Shown here one piece after another: positions 32,341 through 44,278 of a stretch of 64,000 nucleotides of DNA. The DNA comes from Sparassis latifolia. Its lineage: Eukaryota > Basidiomycota > Agaricomycetes > Polyporales > Sparassidaceae. The notes under the pieces are model-generated. The model worked only from the letters and a program-made list of their open reading frames with translations, was not told the DNA's origin and ran no database searches. Location: positions 4,092,001 to 4,156,000 of the forward strand of contig CM031556.1 of NCBI GenBank assembly GCA_018466975.1, read 5' to 3'. The stretch's first letter is position 1, and each line of letters starts with the position of its first letter. A program made the translations under genes and the position numbers.

Positions 32341-35300
32341 TCAACGCACCTCATCTGCGATGGTGTAGAGAAGATGTTGGTTGAGACGTCGGTTCTGCAG
32401 CACCGCGAATATTCTCCGCGCACCGCGTCGGGCATTCGACCGTCCAATCATATTGGCAACCAAGTCTAGATAGACGTCAGATCCTCGTCCATACCTACTT
32501 TTGCGTGAATCGCACCTGGCATCAACGCAGATAGTTTGCGATTGGCTTCGTCTCTGGTGTGCAGTTTCTCCTCTGCCGACCGCGGTATGCCTGCGGGCTT
32601 GAGCTGTCCACCAGCCCAGAACCCGTCTCGGAACATATTGATGAAGGTCATGAGATGCGGTTGGTCTAGAGTCGACTTTATTGTTTCTCGTATTTTTCTG
32701 GGGACGCAATATGTCAAGCGCACCACCGTCGAAGCGCGTATCACTCACCGCTCAATGGTCCCGCCAAGCACCTGCTGCAGGATGATGACAATTGCCTGTC
32801 TCCGCAACCAATTGTTCTTCTTGTCCAGCTCGAACACGGCCAGTACCAGGTCGCAGATAGGCGAAGAGAACATGGAACTACTCGTCTCGCCTTCTAGCGG
32901 CTTCAAGTCCCCAGAGAGCTGCAGGATCGCCTCTTCGGAAGTCGACTTTCCAGTTGCCTTCAGAGCTTGCGCAACGAGATCCTCGTCATGTACCCCTGTC
33001 CCAACAATTCCGGCAAACTCGGCCGCTTGGGTAGTGAGACGCTGGATCATGACATCCAACATAGATGGGCCAAAGAACATGTCATCGATACTCTCAGCAA
33101 CGGAGTGGTACATTGTGCGGACAAGATCCTTTCCTGGAAAAGCGGTCGGAGACTTTGAGCTCTGAGATGCAGAATCCGAAGCTATGAAGGGCGAATCGCG
33201 CGACAAGAAGACTCGCAGCTCGTCACTCTCGCACACCGCGGCGATCGTTATGAGGCTCTGCTATGTAAATTAGCTTGTTGCTGTGCCAAGAAGAAAGCTT
33301 ACGTACCTGCATATATTTCTCCAGAGCAACACGTCGAGTATCGATAAAACTTCCAGACAGAGAGGTAACCAGGCGTTTTCCCGGAAAGTCGAGGTTCCGC
33401 ACCAGAGCATAGCGCTCTCGCAACTTGTTGTGCATACTGAGGAACTCGCTATAACGCCGAGCGACAACCCATCCGGACGTAAAGCTACCGTCCTGCGCGA
33501 GCTGCTGGATCTCAATGAGATAACGGACGACAGACTTGCTGTCTTCTTCGCTCATAGTGGAATTGACGATGGCTACTTTGGTTCGGTCAGAGAGTAGGCG
33601 ATTGGCAGATTCCTGCTGCTCGTACTGGGTCTTCTGGAATGTCAGCTCGCGTAGCTCCCGTGTGAGTGTCGACTTTGACCGGCGTAGAAGACGGAGCTCT
33701 TGCGCATCCCCAGTCAATTCGGCCTTCTTGATCAGGGAGTCCAGCATGAAATCTTGCGACTGCGAGTTCGCAAACTTGCTCGCCAATCGTGCGATCTCAT
33801 GAGAGAGATGTAAATCACCTGGGCCAGCAAGCTGGAAAGATCCATGCGGTTTCTCGTTATCATCATCCGGCCTGTCCTCCTCATCGTCGATGTCGTCGTC
33901 GAAGACTCTCCTCCGCTTTCCATCCTCAGATATACGGCTTACATTCATTCCGGAACCCTGTAGGCTGAGAGCATCAGCTGCGCCTCTACCTTGAGGTTCG
34001 TCATGCTGATTATCCAAAGCAATGATATCCGTCAAAGCCGCCTGGATCGCCTCTATCCGTTGAGCCTCCTCATTGAGCCCTGGCAGACTCCTTCTTCGGG
34101 TTCGTCGAAGAGTGGAGCACGAGAGCTCGACGGCGAAGGGAGTCGTGAACAGGAGACACGAGTAATTCTAGATTTGTAGCCGAAGAACGAGGTAGAGGGT
34201 CCTCAGGTCCCATCAGTAGAGAGGAGCAGAACGTGCAGGGTGATGGGTCGACGTCAACAACGGCGACGATTCCGACCGCGCCAGACCTGTACGAGACCTA
34301 TCTCGTACAGATCTCCATGGCGCTTGTGCGATCTCAGACGAGGTCCTCGAGAGTGGCGGTTGATCGTCGCTCTTCAATCCGTTGGCTTCGATGTCGCCAA
34401 TGACACGGAACCACAGTTCTGACCGCTGAAAATCCTCGAAATCCTGCTCCATGTCTTGCTCGACTTGTCTCTGGGCGAGTAGCACGCTCCGACGCACCTT
34501 CCTTTCAGCAGTCGGAGTCGGGGCTTCGTATCGATCCCAAAGGAGCGTATGGTATTGACGTGTTTCTGGGAGATGAACGCCAAGGCGGGATCAAGATTGG
34601 CATTCGAAAAATACAGCTCATTCATCATCGAAATATCTTCCTTGAGCGTTGCAGATGGCGAAGGGTCCAGGACTGCATCGTCCTCATCAGAGCTCCCCGA
34701 GTCGACAGACTCCAGAGGGTTCTTGAAACTTTCCACTGTGAGCCAAAACTGCACCAGTAAAGAACGATGCCGACGATCCATGAACTCCATAAAATACGAG
34801 AGCGAGCTGGGATTCGTGAGGATGTCGCGCAGAGCTAAGCGAGAAGTCGTCCTGTCCGCGTCTTGATAGACAGACTGTCGCTGCAGATACAATCACGTAA
34901 GTTGTAGGCTTCCTTCCACACTTGCCGCCTTACCGTCTCAGATTCGCCACCGAGCACCACGATTCGTTTCTCGACTCTGCGCTTGGCCGTGTAGAGTCTG
35001 TCGAGAAATGCTACTATATCCTCCGTTTTCTGTCCGTTTATCCAGTCCTCGTTCTCATGATTCGCTAGATACGCAAATTAATATCATCTTCGCTCATTTG
35101 CTTTCTTGCAGAACTCACCAAGCAATGTTCTAGTTCGCCTGATTTCACCCATGACATCGTTCTTTAGTCTTCGGGCATCCAGCAAGGAAGAACAACGATT
35201 AATACTCCTGAGGAAGGATTCAAACTGGCGCGGGTCTGTGCGGATCGTAATCGTTTCTGTGGTCGATGGACCACGACCCGGGACACGGCTGTGTGGACGA

Positions 35301-36385
35301 GGAAGCTGCGCCTCCAAGATATTCCGTACTTTCGATACCAGTTTCCTGCAGGACAGTACAGAGGACATGAACATATATAATATCACTTCAATCGGTAGAC
35401 ATACTGCTGGCGGATGGCAGCTCCCGCCTAAAAAGTATAAGAGAAGAGAATGAAACCGAGGTGCTCGAAGTTGCACTCACAATCTGGTCGATTGAACGGT
35501 TCCAATAGTCGGGGTCCGCAAGCATGTCCATGACAGGATAGAACACGGTACATGCGAGGATCTCTCTGACAACTACTTTGATAGCGTGACTGCGGGCTTC
35601 TTTCTCTGGCAGTATTGAAGGAAGGGCTTTGTCTATGAGACCCCGCAAATGATTCTCCTCTGTCTGTCTTGTAAAGGTTGACGAAAGATTGTCAACGGCA
35701 GGATGTAGCTTTCCTCCTCCTCTGCCGGCATAACGGCTCGCCAATAATAAGTCCAGCTCCTCAGATTGTGTCAACCTACGTTCAAGGCCTGCCCCGCGAA
35801 GCGCTACTTCTGATTGTCGAAACTGCTCGATGTGAGCCGTGACCTTGGGCAATATTCGTCTAACGATGAATGCAGGAAGGTCCAACGTAGCCAGTCTCGC
35901 CAACAGCTGTTCTATTGAACTGTGTAGAATTGAAGATACGGCGGTAGGAAACGACGGTGACGACGACAACTCCTTGTACCAGACCAACACGAAATCTCTC
36001 ACAATCATGATTAGTATATCATTTAGCGCAGATGATATAGCAGGTGACTCCGGGTAGAGAGGTGCCAGAGATTGTGGAGACTTGTAGGTCCACTGCGACC
36101 GTGTCAATACGGCTTGCCAGGCCGCGGGGGTAGAAAACGCGAGTGGTCGCGCGGCAGCTGGAAGAGCATTGTGTACGGCAGGTCTGGTGGCGTCTAGTGC
36201 GTATCCAAAGAGCAGGTTCAATCCTAAGAATGTAACAGCTGCGAGAACAGCAAAAACAGGCAAGAGGAGTATGATTGTCACCGGGAGGACAGAACGCGAA
36301 TAGCAGCCGGCCACACCAGACCGAGCAGAAGCACGATCACCGCCGTCTGCTTGCTGAACACTAGCTTGCTGAGCATAGTAGACAT
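32341..36385 (-). CDS. MDM1: Mdm1/SNX13-type protein (PXA-RGS-PX-nexin C)
   Basis: ATG at 36385 (MSTMLSKLVFSKQTAVIVLL) begins two hydrophobic segments that anchor the protein in the ER. Next come the PXA domain (to 35481), a 23-nt exon (35405-35427), coiled sequence, an RGS-like domain (exon from 34880, LTNPSSLSYFMEFMDRRHRS), an acidic linker, the PX domain (WVVARRYSEFLSMHNKLRERY, then FPGKR), and a C-terminal nexin domain (MTFINMFRDGFWAGGQLKP). Last introns: 33261-33306, 32698-32748 and 32466-32515; stop at 32341. Two single-base gaps are needed: one C at 36283-36285 (plus-strand GGG) and one at 34520-34523 (GGGG). The join near 34100 is unresolved. Known relatives tether ER to vacuole/lysosome and lipid droplets. 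Confidence 0.87.
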
Positions 36386-36679
36386 TGGTATTTGTAGTAT
36401 ATTCGTCACCGCATCATCTGCCAGAGGGCTCAGCTCAGCTTGATTGCATTATTGGACCGGGGACGCACGAGTGGTATGCTCGAGATGTCAGACGCCCATG
36501 CAGAGGACGCGTGCGTGACAGGGAATGACTCTGTGACTTTGTGTAACACATGCCCGAGCGTCCGGGAACCGAAAGTCAGCCGACAGAGCCGACTTCATCA
36601 TCAGGCTTATACCGCACCCGAGTTCAGGCTGTTCAGCTGGCATCTTAACATCTTGAGTTCTTGGGCGGTTTGAGCTTTG

Positions 36680-38233
36680 ATGGCATCTCAGAAGGCGCAC
36701 GGTCGACCGCTGTCGACAGCGGAGGGTTTTGTTCTGGGTGGGATGGCTGCCTGTGTCGCGGTACGTTACCGCAGATACAGCCCTCGCGGCGATCTGACTC
36801 ATAGTCGGATTCGGTAGGTCACCTTCTCCAACCCACCAGACGTCGCGAAAACGCGTCTTCAATTACAGGGTGAACTGGCCAAGGATGGCGGCATAAAAGT
36901 GTACAAGAACACGCTCGACGTCGTCCTGAAGACATGGCACCATGAAGGCATCCGAGGTGTTCAGAGAGGTTTGGCACCAGCTGTGAGCCGGTTGTTGATG
37001 ATCTTCCGATTCTGTTTTGACCGTGTTTGGGGCCAGTATGTTTATCAGGTAAGTTGTTGAACCTGAACTGCAGCATGCACATTGGCGGACTTACTACAAA
37101 CTAGATACTTTTAAATGGCTCTCGCCTTGGTGAGTCGCAATGATACCTTCTGACATGGCGCAGGACTAAGAATATCTTTCCTCAGGCTTTACGAACCTAT
37201 TAGATATTGGACTAATATTTCCCTGGGAATATCGCCTTCTCACCAAGTCCCCTTCACCTCGGTATTTGCGGGGGCAGTAAGCGGTGCTATCGGTGGTAAG
37301 ATGTCTCCGCGTGCAGCCTCTCAGTCATACATGACAGTTTTATAGCTAGTTTGGGGAGCCCACTCTTCCTCGTGAAAGCGCGAATGCAGGTCTGTACACG
37401 TCCAGTGATGTGCAAGGGGCATCTCACTCACCTGTTGTCAGGCTTATTCTCCAGCACTACCTGTTGGTGCTCAGCACTATTACAAAAGTTCTTGGGATGC
37501 ACTTGCTACTATATTTCGCGTGGAGGGTGTCCGAGGATTGTGGCGTGGTATAGATGCCGCCATCCTGCGCACGTCTATGGGTTCATCGGTCTGTTCCGTT
37601 AGCAGCGCCGTAGTTGTGATTTCTTATCCTATTTTTCCAGGTACAACTGCCAACGTATAACTGGACCAAGAATCACCTTGTGCAGAGCGGAATTATGCCG
37701 GCTGACAGTGTATGGACATTTCTGTTGAGTAGCACCGTATCCGGCGTGTGTGTTGTGAGTTCTTCCACCCTATTTAAGCAAATGAGAGAGACTGATTGTG
37801 AGTACAGCTCGCGGCGATGCAGCCTGCTGATACCGTAAGTTAGTCTACCCGTCTGGAGAACATTCACGTGAACTCGTTTCCTTTAGGCACTTACAAGAAT
37901 GTACAATCAGCCAACGAAGCTCCTACCGGATGGCAGACACGTCGGCGTGCTGTACAAGAATCCTATAGATTGTCTCTGGAAGACGCTGAAGACCGAGGGT
38001 CCCCTGGGCTGGTACAAAGGTAGCTTTCCCAGCAGTATCTCTCTGCCGACGTCTCATCTTGTAACAGGTTCTGTTGCGCATTTCTTCCGCATCGCGCCTC
38101 ACACGTGAGCTGTTCCCCTACATCTCTTTGGTTGAGATGCTGACGCGCGATATTCAGCATCATTACCTTGACCGCCAACGATATCATTATTAAGTTCTAT
38201 AGAAGACTGCGCGATGGAGATCTAGAGCCGTAG
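36680..38233 (+). CDS. OAC1: Mitochondrial carrier, oxaloacetate/SLC25A34-35 type
   Basis: ATG 36680. The three carrier repeats show the signatures PPDVAKTRLQ (repeat 1), SPLFLVKARMQ (repeat 2, the divergent form typical of Oac1) and PADTALTRMYNQ (repeat 3). The gene is split into many small exons, including 37037-37048 (12 nt, encoding YVYQ) and 37808-37834 (27 nt, LAAMQPADT). Conserved text around the microexon (GLAPA-YVYQ-ILLNGSRLG) matches the yeast Oac1 region, which supports it. At 37129-37130 one extra G before the donor would give the expected SRLG-LYEPIR join; without it, a 34-nt intron is the only in-phase choice. Function by family: transport of oxaloacetate, sulfate and related anions across the inner membrane. 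Divergent from MDM1 (294 bp apart). Confidence 0.9.
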
Positions 38234-38408
38234 CACTGTCAAAGAGTTATCAGATTCGCCGCTGCTCGTCCCTCATTTGCATCCGGAGCGTTAGCATGGA
38301 CTACGTCCACCTAGATCTCGCAGCGACGATGTTTGCATCGTAGTAATGACCTACTGGTACTCACATAGATCTTGCTAATGATGGAATATATTCGATCACC
38401 CTACGCTG

Positions 38409-40364
38409 TCACGACGCTTGCACCTTCATTTCGTCTTCAACTGCTGCTGTTCCGCTTTCTGTACTGCCTCTAGTAGGTAGAGGCGCACTGGAGTCTTCTG
38501 GAGTCTGTGACAGACTGGCAACTTCTGGCCTTGTGGGCAGTGGTGTTGAACGGGAACTGGTGTGTTCCTCCTCCAACTTAGCCTTCTTCGCCTTACGACG
38601 ATGAGCCAAGACTGAAGAGGCGGAGGGATTATCGTAGCTATTTGCATATATGAGTGCACGTATCGGTGCAGACCATTGGACAGTACGTACACTTTGATAG
38701 CATGTAAGATGAACCCCCCCGAACCGGACGTGTTCATCATCGGATGTGTACGACCGGGGAGAACCTGCAAATTCTCGTCAACATCAGAGACGATTAGAAA
38801 ACGGGATCCAGACCGTACCTGGTATTGTCGTAGCCAAAGTTCCGACACGGCAGCACCCAGATATTCTGGATGTTCCCGCAACCTCGACTGCAAATCGGAG
38901 AGGATCTACGGCACAATACGTCAACGGACGATCTCTCAAAGTGAAAAAAGGTAACGTACTTGTATGTGGGGACTATGAACCACAATTGAAGCAGATCCCG
39001 CGAGATACGGAGACAGCTTCTCCAATATTGAGTAGGGATCGTACTCGCTCGCCACTACTAGACTGAAACGCTGTTAGCTTTGGAGTGAGGCTTGACGGCC
39101 ATAACACCCACCCGTCAAACTCGCCTGTGAAAAGCTCTTCTCTAGTCTGCATCAGCGATGCGGAGACTAGCTTGCGCTTGTTCAATCGTGACTTCTGGCC
39201 ATCCGATTTGAATTTTCCCGAAGCTGGTTCGGCAGGCGCCACTACTATTGATGAAAGTGAGCACCATGGTTAAAGCTGAAGTACTCTGCATGCTTACTAG
39301 GAGCATACTCTTCGTCAGCGGTCGCCCAATTCAGCGACGATAGGACAGATGCAACAGTGTCCTTTTTGAAGTTCATCTGCACCGTGACCGGATATGCGGG
39401 GGGTGAGTCAATATCGCATATTGTGATCAACCGTCCATTCCCTGGAATATTGAAATTATGGTCAAGTACCAGTAATGGGTGGAACGACTTACCACCCAGA
39501 CGCTCCAAAATTCCGGCAACAACGACGCCGGAGGCATCATCTACGGCGAGGTAGCGACCACCTGGCCTAATGTTTGCGAGATTCAAAATTTGAGATAGGG
39601 CATCCGGACGGATGTCGCGTAAACGGTTTTGGTCCTTATTGAACCAATATTCACAGACGTTGAACAAGGTCGGATCAATGACCGTGAAAGACTTAGAATA
39701 TCTAGTAACGCAATAAAATTATAACATATGAGCAGAGTGTATCGCACACTCACTTTGCTTCCTTGCGCTTCTTGTACTTCTCTTTGCTGTATTCGGTCTT
39801 GAGAGAGTAATTTGCGTGCTGCTCGATCTGCTTTTTGATGATTTCCTACGGTCTCGAGGTTCGGAAATAGAGAACCCAAGAGGACAGGGATTAACCGCAC
39901 CGATGCATGCACACCAGACTTTTTCAAGGCCTCTATCTCCTCCAATGTGAGAGGCTGTACAAACTGTCCGTCATTTATGAGCTCGTTTGTGGCATCGGTA
40001 TCCTCTGAAGACGTGTTAGATATCACAGCCACGCATTCACAGAGAGATATCCTACCTACTTCCTGCATCGTGCGAGGAGGGATAACCTTCAGCTTCTTGT
40101 CCACAATGTCGTAGGTCAACCCGAACGGCTGGCCAATCAGTTCGTTAGAATGAAACGAGCCAAATTTTCCTAGGGTTACAGTACTTTTCACAGAGATGAG
40201 AGCTAATAAATGACGAGTTAAATCATGTCGCACGAGTCTTTTTCCAGCTTTAGTGTCTTTATTTCGCTGCTAGGTAGCCTGAGGAGAACGGTGTTACCGG
40301 CCTGGATAGTCTCCTCCCTTATGCCACGGACAGAAATCGTTGATGACCCTTCGCCAAGGTCCAT
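38409..40364 (-). CDS. TRM6: tRNA (adenine58-N1)-methyltransferase non-catalytic subunit TRM6/Gcd10
   Basis: Start ATG 40364 (MDLGEGSSTISVRGI). Exons from 40234-40364 and 39901-40183 onward give the family order: VTLGKFGSFHSNELIGQPFG, KLKVIPPRTMQEV, TNELINDGQFVQPLT, SGVHASEIIKKQIEQHANYS, TLFNVCEYWFNKD, RYLAVDDASGVVVAGILERL, ICDIDSPPAYP, VVASEYDPYSILEKLSPYLA, ELWLRQYQVLPGRTHPMMN and a Lys/Arg-rich tail. It pairs with Trm61 to make m1A58 in tRNA, including initiator tRNA-Met. One intron (51 nt, after LERLGG) has no stop and could be read through. The join after FILHAIK is uncertain: no donor gives the right phase for VLAHRRKAKK. It is divergent from the UNC-45 gene. Confidence 0.9.
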
Positions 40365-40505
40365 TGTCGATATGGAGAACCTTGGGCAGCGAAGTCCAGC
40401 AGAATGGAAGTGGATAACGGATAGACCTCAGGCTCCCAAATTGGGACGTTCTACTCGACGCTCTCCCGGCGGCCGCGGGCCGCGGCCTAGTCAAAGCTTG
40501 CATTC
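40365..40505. promoter_or_regulatory. Short bidirectional promoter between TRM6 and the UNC-45 gene
   Basis: Only 141 bp separate the two start codons on opposite strands. The segment is GC-rich near the UNC-45 side and has no clear TATA box. Shared regulation is inferred from spacing. Confidence 0.5.
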
Positions 40506-42608
40506 ATGAGCGAGCCAGATCAGCTCGACGCGATATTGAAGAAATCTCAGGAAAGATCATGGAAATCTCTGTTACCTGACGAACTAAACACAGTGATCGG
40601 CTCTTTCCTTCCCTCTCACCCTCTGATTCTCCGTTCCAAGGCCTACATCGTGCTCTCAGCAGTATGCCAACGGATACGAAACGACTCCTCCTCTCCATCC
40701 AGCAAAGAACACATTGATGCCTCCACGGATTTGATTCATAGAGCATTTGAACTCGCAATAGCGACCCGTCTCGCTGACACTGAGGAGAACAAGGTATTCG
40801 AAGGCCTGTCGTTCCTAGCGGCGCTGTTCGAGGTAGATTGGCAGTCCGCGTCGTCAATCTTCCAGGATGAAACGATCCTTGAGTCCGTGACGGACTGTAT
40901 GGATATCTTTACCTCTTCCCTTCAGATATCGCGCTCTGTCGCGCATCTCTTCGCGCAGGCCAGTGGACACAAGGCATGTCGCGCGCTCATATCCTCTCAG
41001 CATTTGGCATGGCTTTCTATTCAATCCCGTCAGGCGAGCGATAGCACTCTCCGCGCTGCTGCTGCTGTCGCTCTGGTGAAGCTCTCACGGGGGATGGGGT
41101 CAGATGCCGCGGAGGTTGGCTCCGCTGAAAAAGCCGCTATGTTGATCAGTGATGAGGAACTCGTGAAACTAATGAAGGGCTTGGTTGTGGATGAGAGCAA
41201 TCCGTCTTCTGTTTCGGATGCAGTCGAAGGGCTGGCCTACTCAAGCACCGATCCTACCGTCAAGGAACTACTGTCGAACGACTCCTCCTTCCTTTCTCGC
41301 CTGTTTGCCTTCATTCCTCGCCGCAAAGGCTCTTCCACTGTGGCTGAAGATACGGGGATGTCGCCTGTTTTCGGTGCAGTGGTCATCATCTCAAATCTCT
41401 GTGCATATCGACCTCGATTGACAGAAGAAGAGGCGCAAATAGCTAAGCTACGACGCATGGCAAAGGCATCGCCGGACTCTTCCAGTACCCACCAGGAAGC
41501 CGAGAATAATCCCCTGGACGATGACGACCATGTCAGAAAGCGCGGCAGGAAATTAATGCAGTGCGGCGTGATGGACGCGTTGATGGCAGCCATTCGAGCC
41601 ACGGACAGCCGTGTCGTCAGGCTCGCTGTGGGGAAAGCTGTCCTCAGTCTTGTAGAAGACAAGGATAATCGCGGAAAAGTCCTGCAGACTGGTGGCGCCA
41701 AGGCGCTCATGACTATCATCCATAGTATCTTGCCGGCAGCAGGCCCATCATCGCAGTCAAAGAAACTCCCACCGATGGAGGCTTCGGACATCGAGCCCAT
41801 ACAAGCTCTAGCGAAACTCGCAATTACTGCATCCCCAGTTCAAGTCTTCGGGCCAAACGAAGGAGCTCTCTACGATGCCATCCGTCCGCTATCCCTCATG
41901 CTCCTGCACCCCACCTCCAATCTTTTGCAACGGTTTGAAGCACTGATGGCTCTGACCAATCTGTCATCTCAGAGCGCCGAAGTCTCCAGTCGGATCGCGC
42001 GAACGGACGGGCTCCTGAACGGCGTCGAGCTCTTGATGCTAGAGGAACATGTCCTCGTCAGACGTGCGGCGACGGAGCTGATATGCAATCTCGTCGCTGG
42101 GTGCGAGGAGGTGTTCATTAGGTACGGAGCGAAGTCCTCGAAGTCAAAATTGCAGGTGCTTTTAGCCCTGTGTGACGTCGACGACATACCGACACGGCTC
42201 GCCGCCTCGGGCGCGCTCGCAACGGTCACATCGTCTCCGGATGCCTGTCAGGCACTGCTCGACCTGCAAAACGAACGCCATCGCGTATTGCCGATTCTGG
42301 GCCAGCTGGTTGATCCCACCATTGTCACTACGGATGACAATGAATCTGAGGATGCAGACATTGAAGCCAAGGCCGATCCCGGTCTCGTACATCGCGGAGC
42401 AGTGTGCGTCCGCAACTTTGTTATTGCCATCGAGGATTCTGCCGCACACAAACAGCTCGCAACCGAAGCGGAGAGTGTAGGATTGGTGCGAGCACTGGTC
42501 GGAGTGGTTAAGACGTACTCAGCCAGCGGGAACAATGCGTTGTTGAGACCGACCGCGGAGGCATTGAGGTGGTTGATGGAAGGTGGAATACAGATAGCTG
42601 CTTGTTAA
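40506..42608 (+). CDS. UNC-45/She4/Cro1 myosin chaperone
   Basis: A single exon of 700 codons from an ATG. It is built of armadillo-like helical repeats throughout. The UCS part carries characteristic segments such as GVMDALMAAI, GKAVLSLVEDKDNRGKVLQTGGAKALM, EALMALTNLSS, VRRAATELICNLVAGCEEVF and ASGALATVTSSPDACQALLDL. An acidic/basic loop near residue 340 is probably disordered. There is no N-terminal TPR, which fits fungal members (yeast She4, Podospora Cro1) and not animal UNC-45. By family it helps fold and stabilise myosin motor domains, supporting endocytosis and cytokinesis. The lack of introns is unusual among its neighbours. Confidence 0.88.
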   Translation: MSEPDQLDAILKKSQERSWKSLLPDELNTVIGSFLPSHPLILRSKAYIVLSAVCQRIRNDSSSPSSKEHIDASTDLIHRAFELAIATRLADTEENKVFEGLSFLAALFEVDWQSASSIFQDETILESVTDCMDIFTSSLQISRSVAHLFAQASGHKACRALISSQHLAWLSIQSRQASDSTLRAAAAVALVKLSRGMGSDAAEVGSAEKAAMLISDEELVKLMKGLVVDESNPSSVSDAVEGLAYSSTDPTVKELLSNDSSFLSRLFAFIPRRKGSSTVAEDTGMSPVFGAVVIISNLCAYRPRLTEEEAQIAKLRRMAKASPDSSSTHQEAENNPLDDDDHVRKRGRKLMQCGVMDALMAAIRATDSRVVRLAVGKAVLSLVEDKDNRGKVLQTGGAKALMTIIHSILPAAGPSSQSKKLPPMEASDIEPIQALAKLAITASPVQVFGPNEGALYDAIRPLSLMLLHPTSNLLQRFEALMALTNLSSQSAEVSSRIARTDGLLNGVELLMLEEHVLVRRAATELICNLVAGCEEVFIRYGAKSSKSKLQVLLALCDVDDIPTRLAASGALATVTSSPDACQALLDLQNERHRVLPILGQLVDPTIVTTDDNESEDADIEAKADPGLVHRGAVCVRNFVIAIEDSAAHKQLATEAESVGLVRALVGVVKTYSASGNNALLRPTAEALRWLMEGGIQIAAC

Positions 42609-44278
42609 ATGATCTGTCAATACTCGCACTGCAGTTGGAAGACTAGGATGTACCAGTGGATCGGATATTTCGGATATCTGCAAAACGTTTCGATCTCAGG
42701 TGCATCCTATCTCCCCGTAAATTTCCTCGTATCATCCAAAACATCCAGGTGCCTTTGCCGCAAATAGATTGAAGCAATTGACTATGCTACTAGTCAACTT
42801 ATCCTTTCAACGTCTCACGGAGAGGCATGTCGGTACTCACGAATCACATATAGAAGGAACCTGATGAGATAACACGATCCCCTTCACTGCTTCTCTCCTC
42901 TTAGGAACACGTTCGTTCCTGCCTCCGAACCAATAGCAAACCTTCTGAGCAGGTCATCAACCTGGGCCCTGAGCGCTGAGCACCCCATACTGTCCGAATC
43001 GGTCCGGACCTGGGACACCCAGAGAAGATGTCGAGCGGCTGGGTGGTACAAGTGTGGCACAGAACGGCAGAGAGGAATGCTGCCCCAGCGTCCGGGTCTA
43101 CTATGGGAGAATTGGCGACACGGAACCTCATTGGCTTCGAATCGAAGGTGTAGAGGGTATTATAATAGACGCGACCTTACTCAAGTTTCCGCCGTCATCT
43201 GCGCAATGTCATTCGCTAACTGGATCATCATGTCATACCGTTCGTCAGACAGAAGCTCTATAGCCAACACTCCACCGGCGCGTAGTCATTCATCCGGGTA
43301 GGGAGACGGGCAATAGCAGCAGGCTCCAAGTCAGAAATGCTGGCGGTGTATGTGTAGAGACACAAACGAATGCCCAGGGCACTGATGGCGTGAAGGACGG
43401 GGTTTTCGGCACGATTGCGCAGGATAAAGAACCGCACATGCATCTGATCGTCTGCCATTCCTCGAGTGGCATCACCCTCGAGATATGCAGCTGGGACCGC
43501 GAGGAAGAAGACCGGATGCTGCGCTCGTTGTATGACAGTGGAGCCTGCCATCCCTCGGGGTTGCTTTTACGCTGAGAAGAGACAAGTGCTTCGACTCCGG
43601 GAAGAGATAGTTTGGGACGGCGTTGTGCAGTCCACAGAGGAGAGATTCATCGATGGCATTCTGTGCGCCACCTGGAATAGATTCGAACGCGTCGACGATG
43701 TGGCTGAGTTACTGTCGATAATGAACGGTTAGATAGAAAGTGGACGGTGCTCAGGCTATTAGGTAGGCCCGGCACCTGAACGGGCCGTCTGCGGCCCGGT
43801 CAGTGTAACCTCATGAGGGCTCAGGCTCCTGCTCGTCAGTGTCCGTACCGTCTTTCTTGCTGCCGTCTCGACATTCTCGACTTCATCATGAGATGCAGTT
43901 TCACGGAATGGCGCGTATGTTTCGGACGGGACAAGGGACCCGTCGGGATTCTCGAAGACGCCCTCGCTGTTGTCTTCCAGCTCTTCCGATAGCTCTCATC
44001 GTGGCCACCCTTCCAATGTCATGTGTCTATGTATGGACCACAACATCCGAAGCATGCATGTCGCACGATTGAGAGTTCGAGCGGTTCGGACCGTAGCAAT
44101 CACTTGACGACTCCGTCGTAGGGCACAGACGAGTTCTCGAATTTTGACTGAATCCGTATCTATCACCTGTTGTGTTCCACGGTATATTCGCCCTTTAACG
44201 CCTCAATCACTCTGGCTTTATAACTTCAGATCCCACCCAACTAGAACCACTTGCTGATCCTTCCCGCGTTGTCGCACA
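42609..44278. other. Intergenic region, 1.7 kb, with one candidate small gene
   Basis: Apart from the candidate at 43180-43551 nothing is recognised. A TTTATAAC element near 44218 lies about 60 bp before the reductase ATG and is a plausible TATA box. Confidence 0.35.
43180..43551 (-). CDS. Hypothetical protein (possible two-frame or spliced gene)
   Basis: From ATG 43551 the minus frame reads a globular-looking sequence including DDQMHVRFFILRNRAENPVL and ARLPTRMNDYAPVECWL, ending at 43258. The adjacent frame continues with ELLSDERYDMMIQLANDIAQ to about 43181, as if one base were lost at the junction. The family is not recognised. Overlapping plus-strand frames (43390-43732) are also protein-like, so strand assignment is uncertain. 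Confidence 0.35.

Noticed and set aside
41237..41800. 187-codon minus-strand frame inside the UNC-45 gene
   Set aside because: It is opposite a long conserved armadillo-repeat frame; a shadow ORF.
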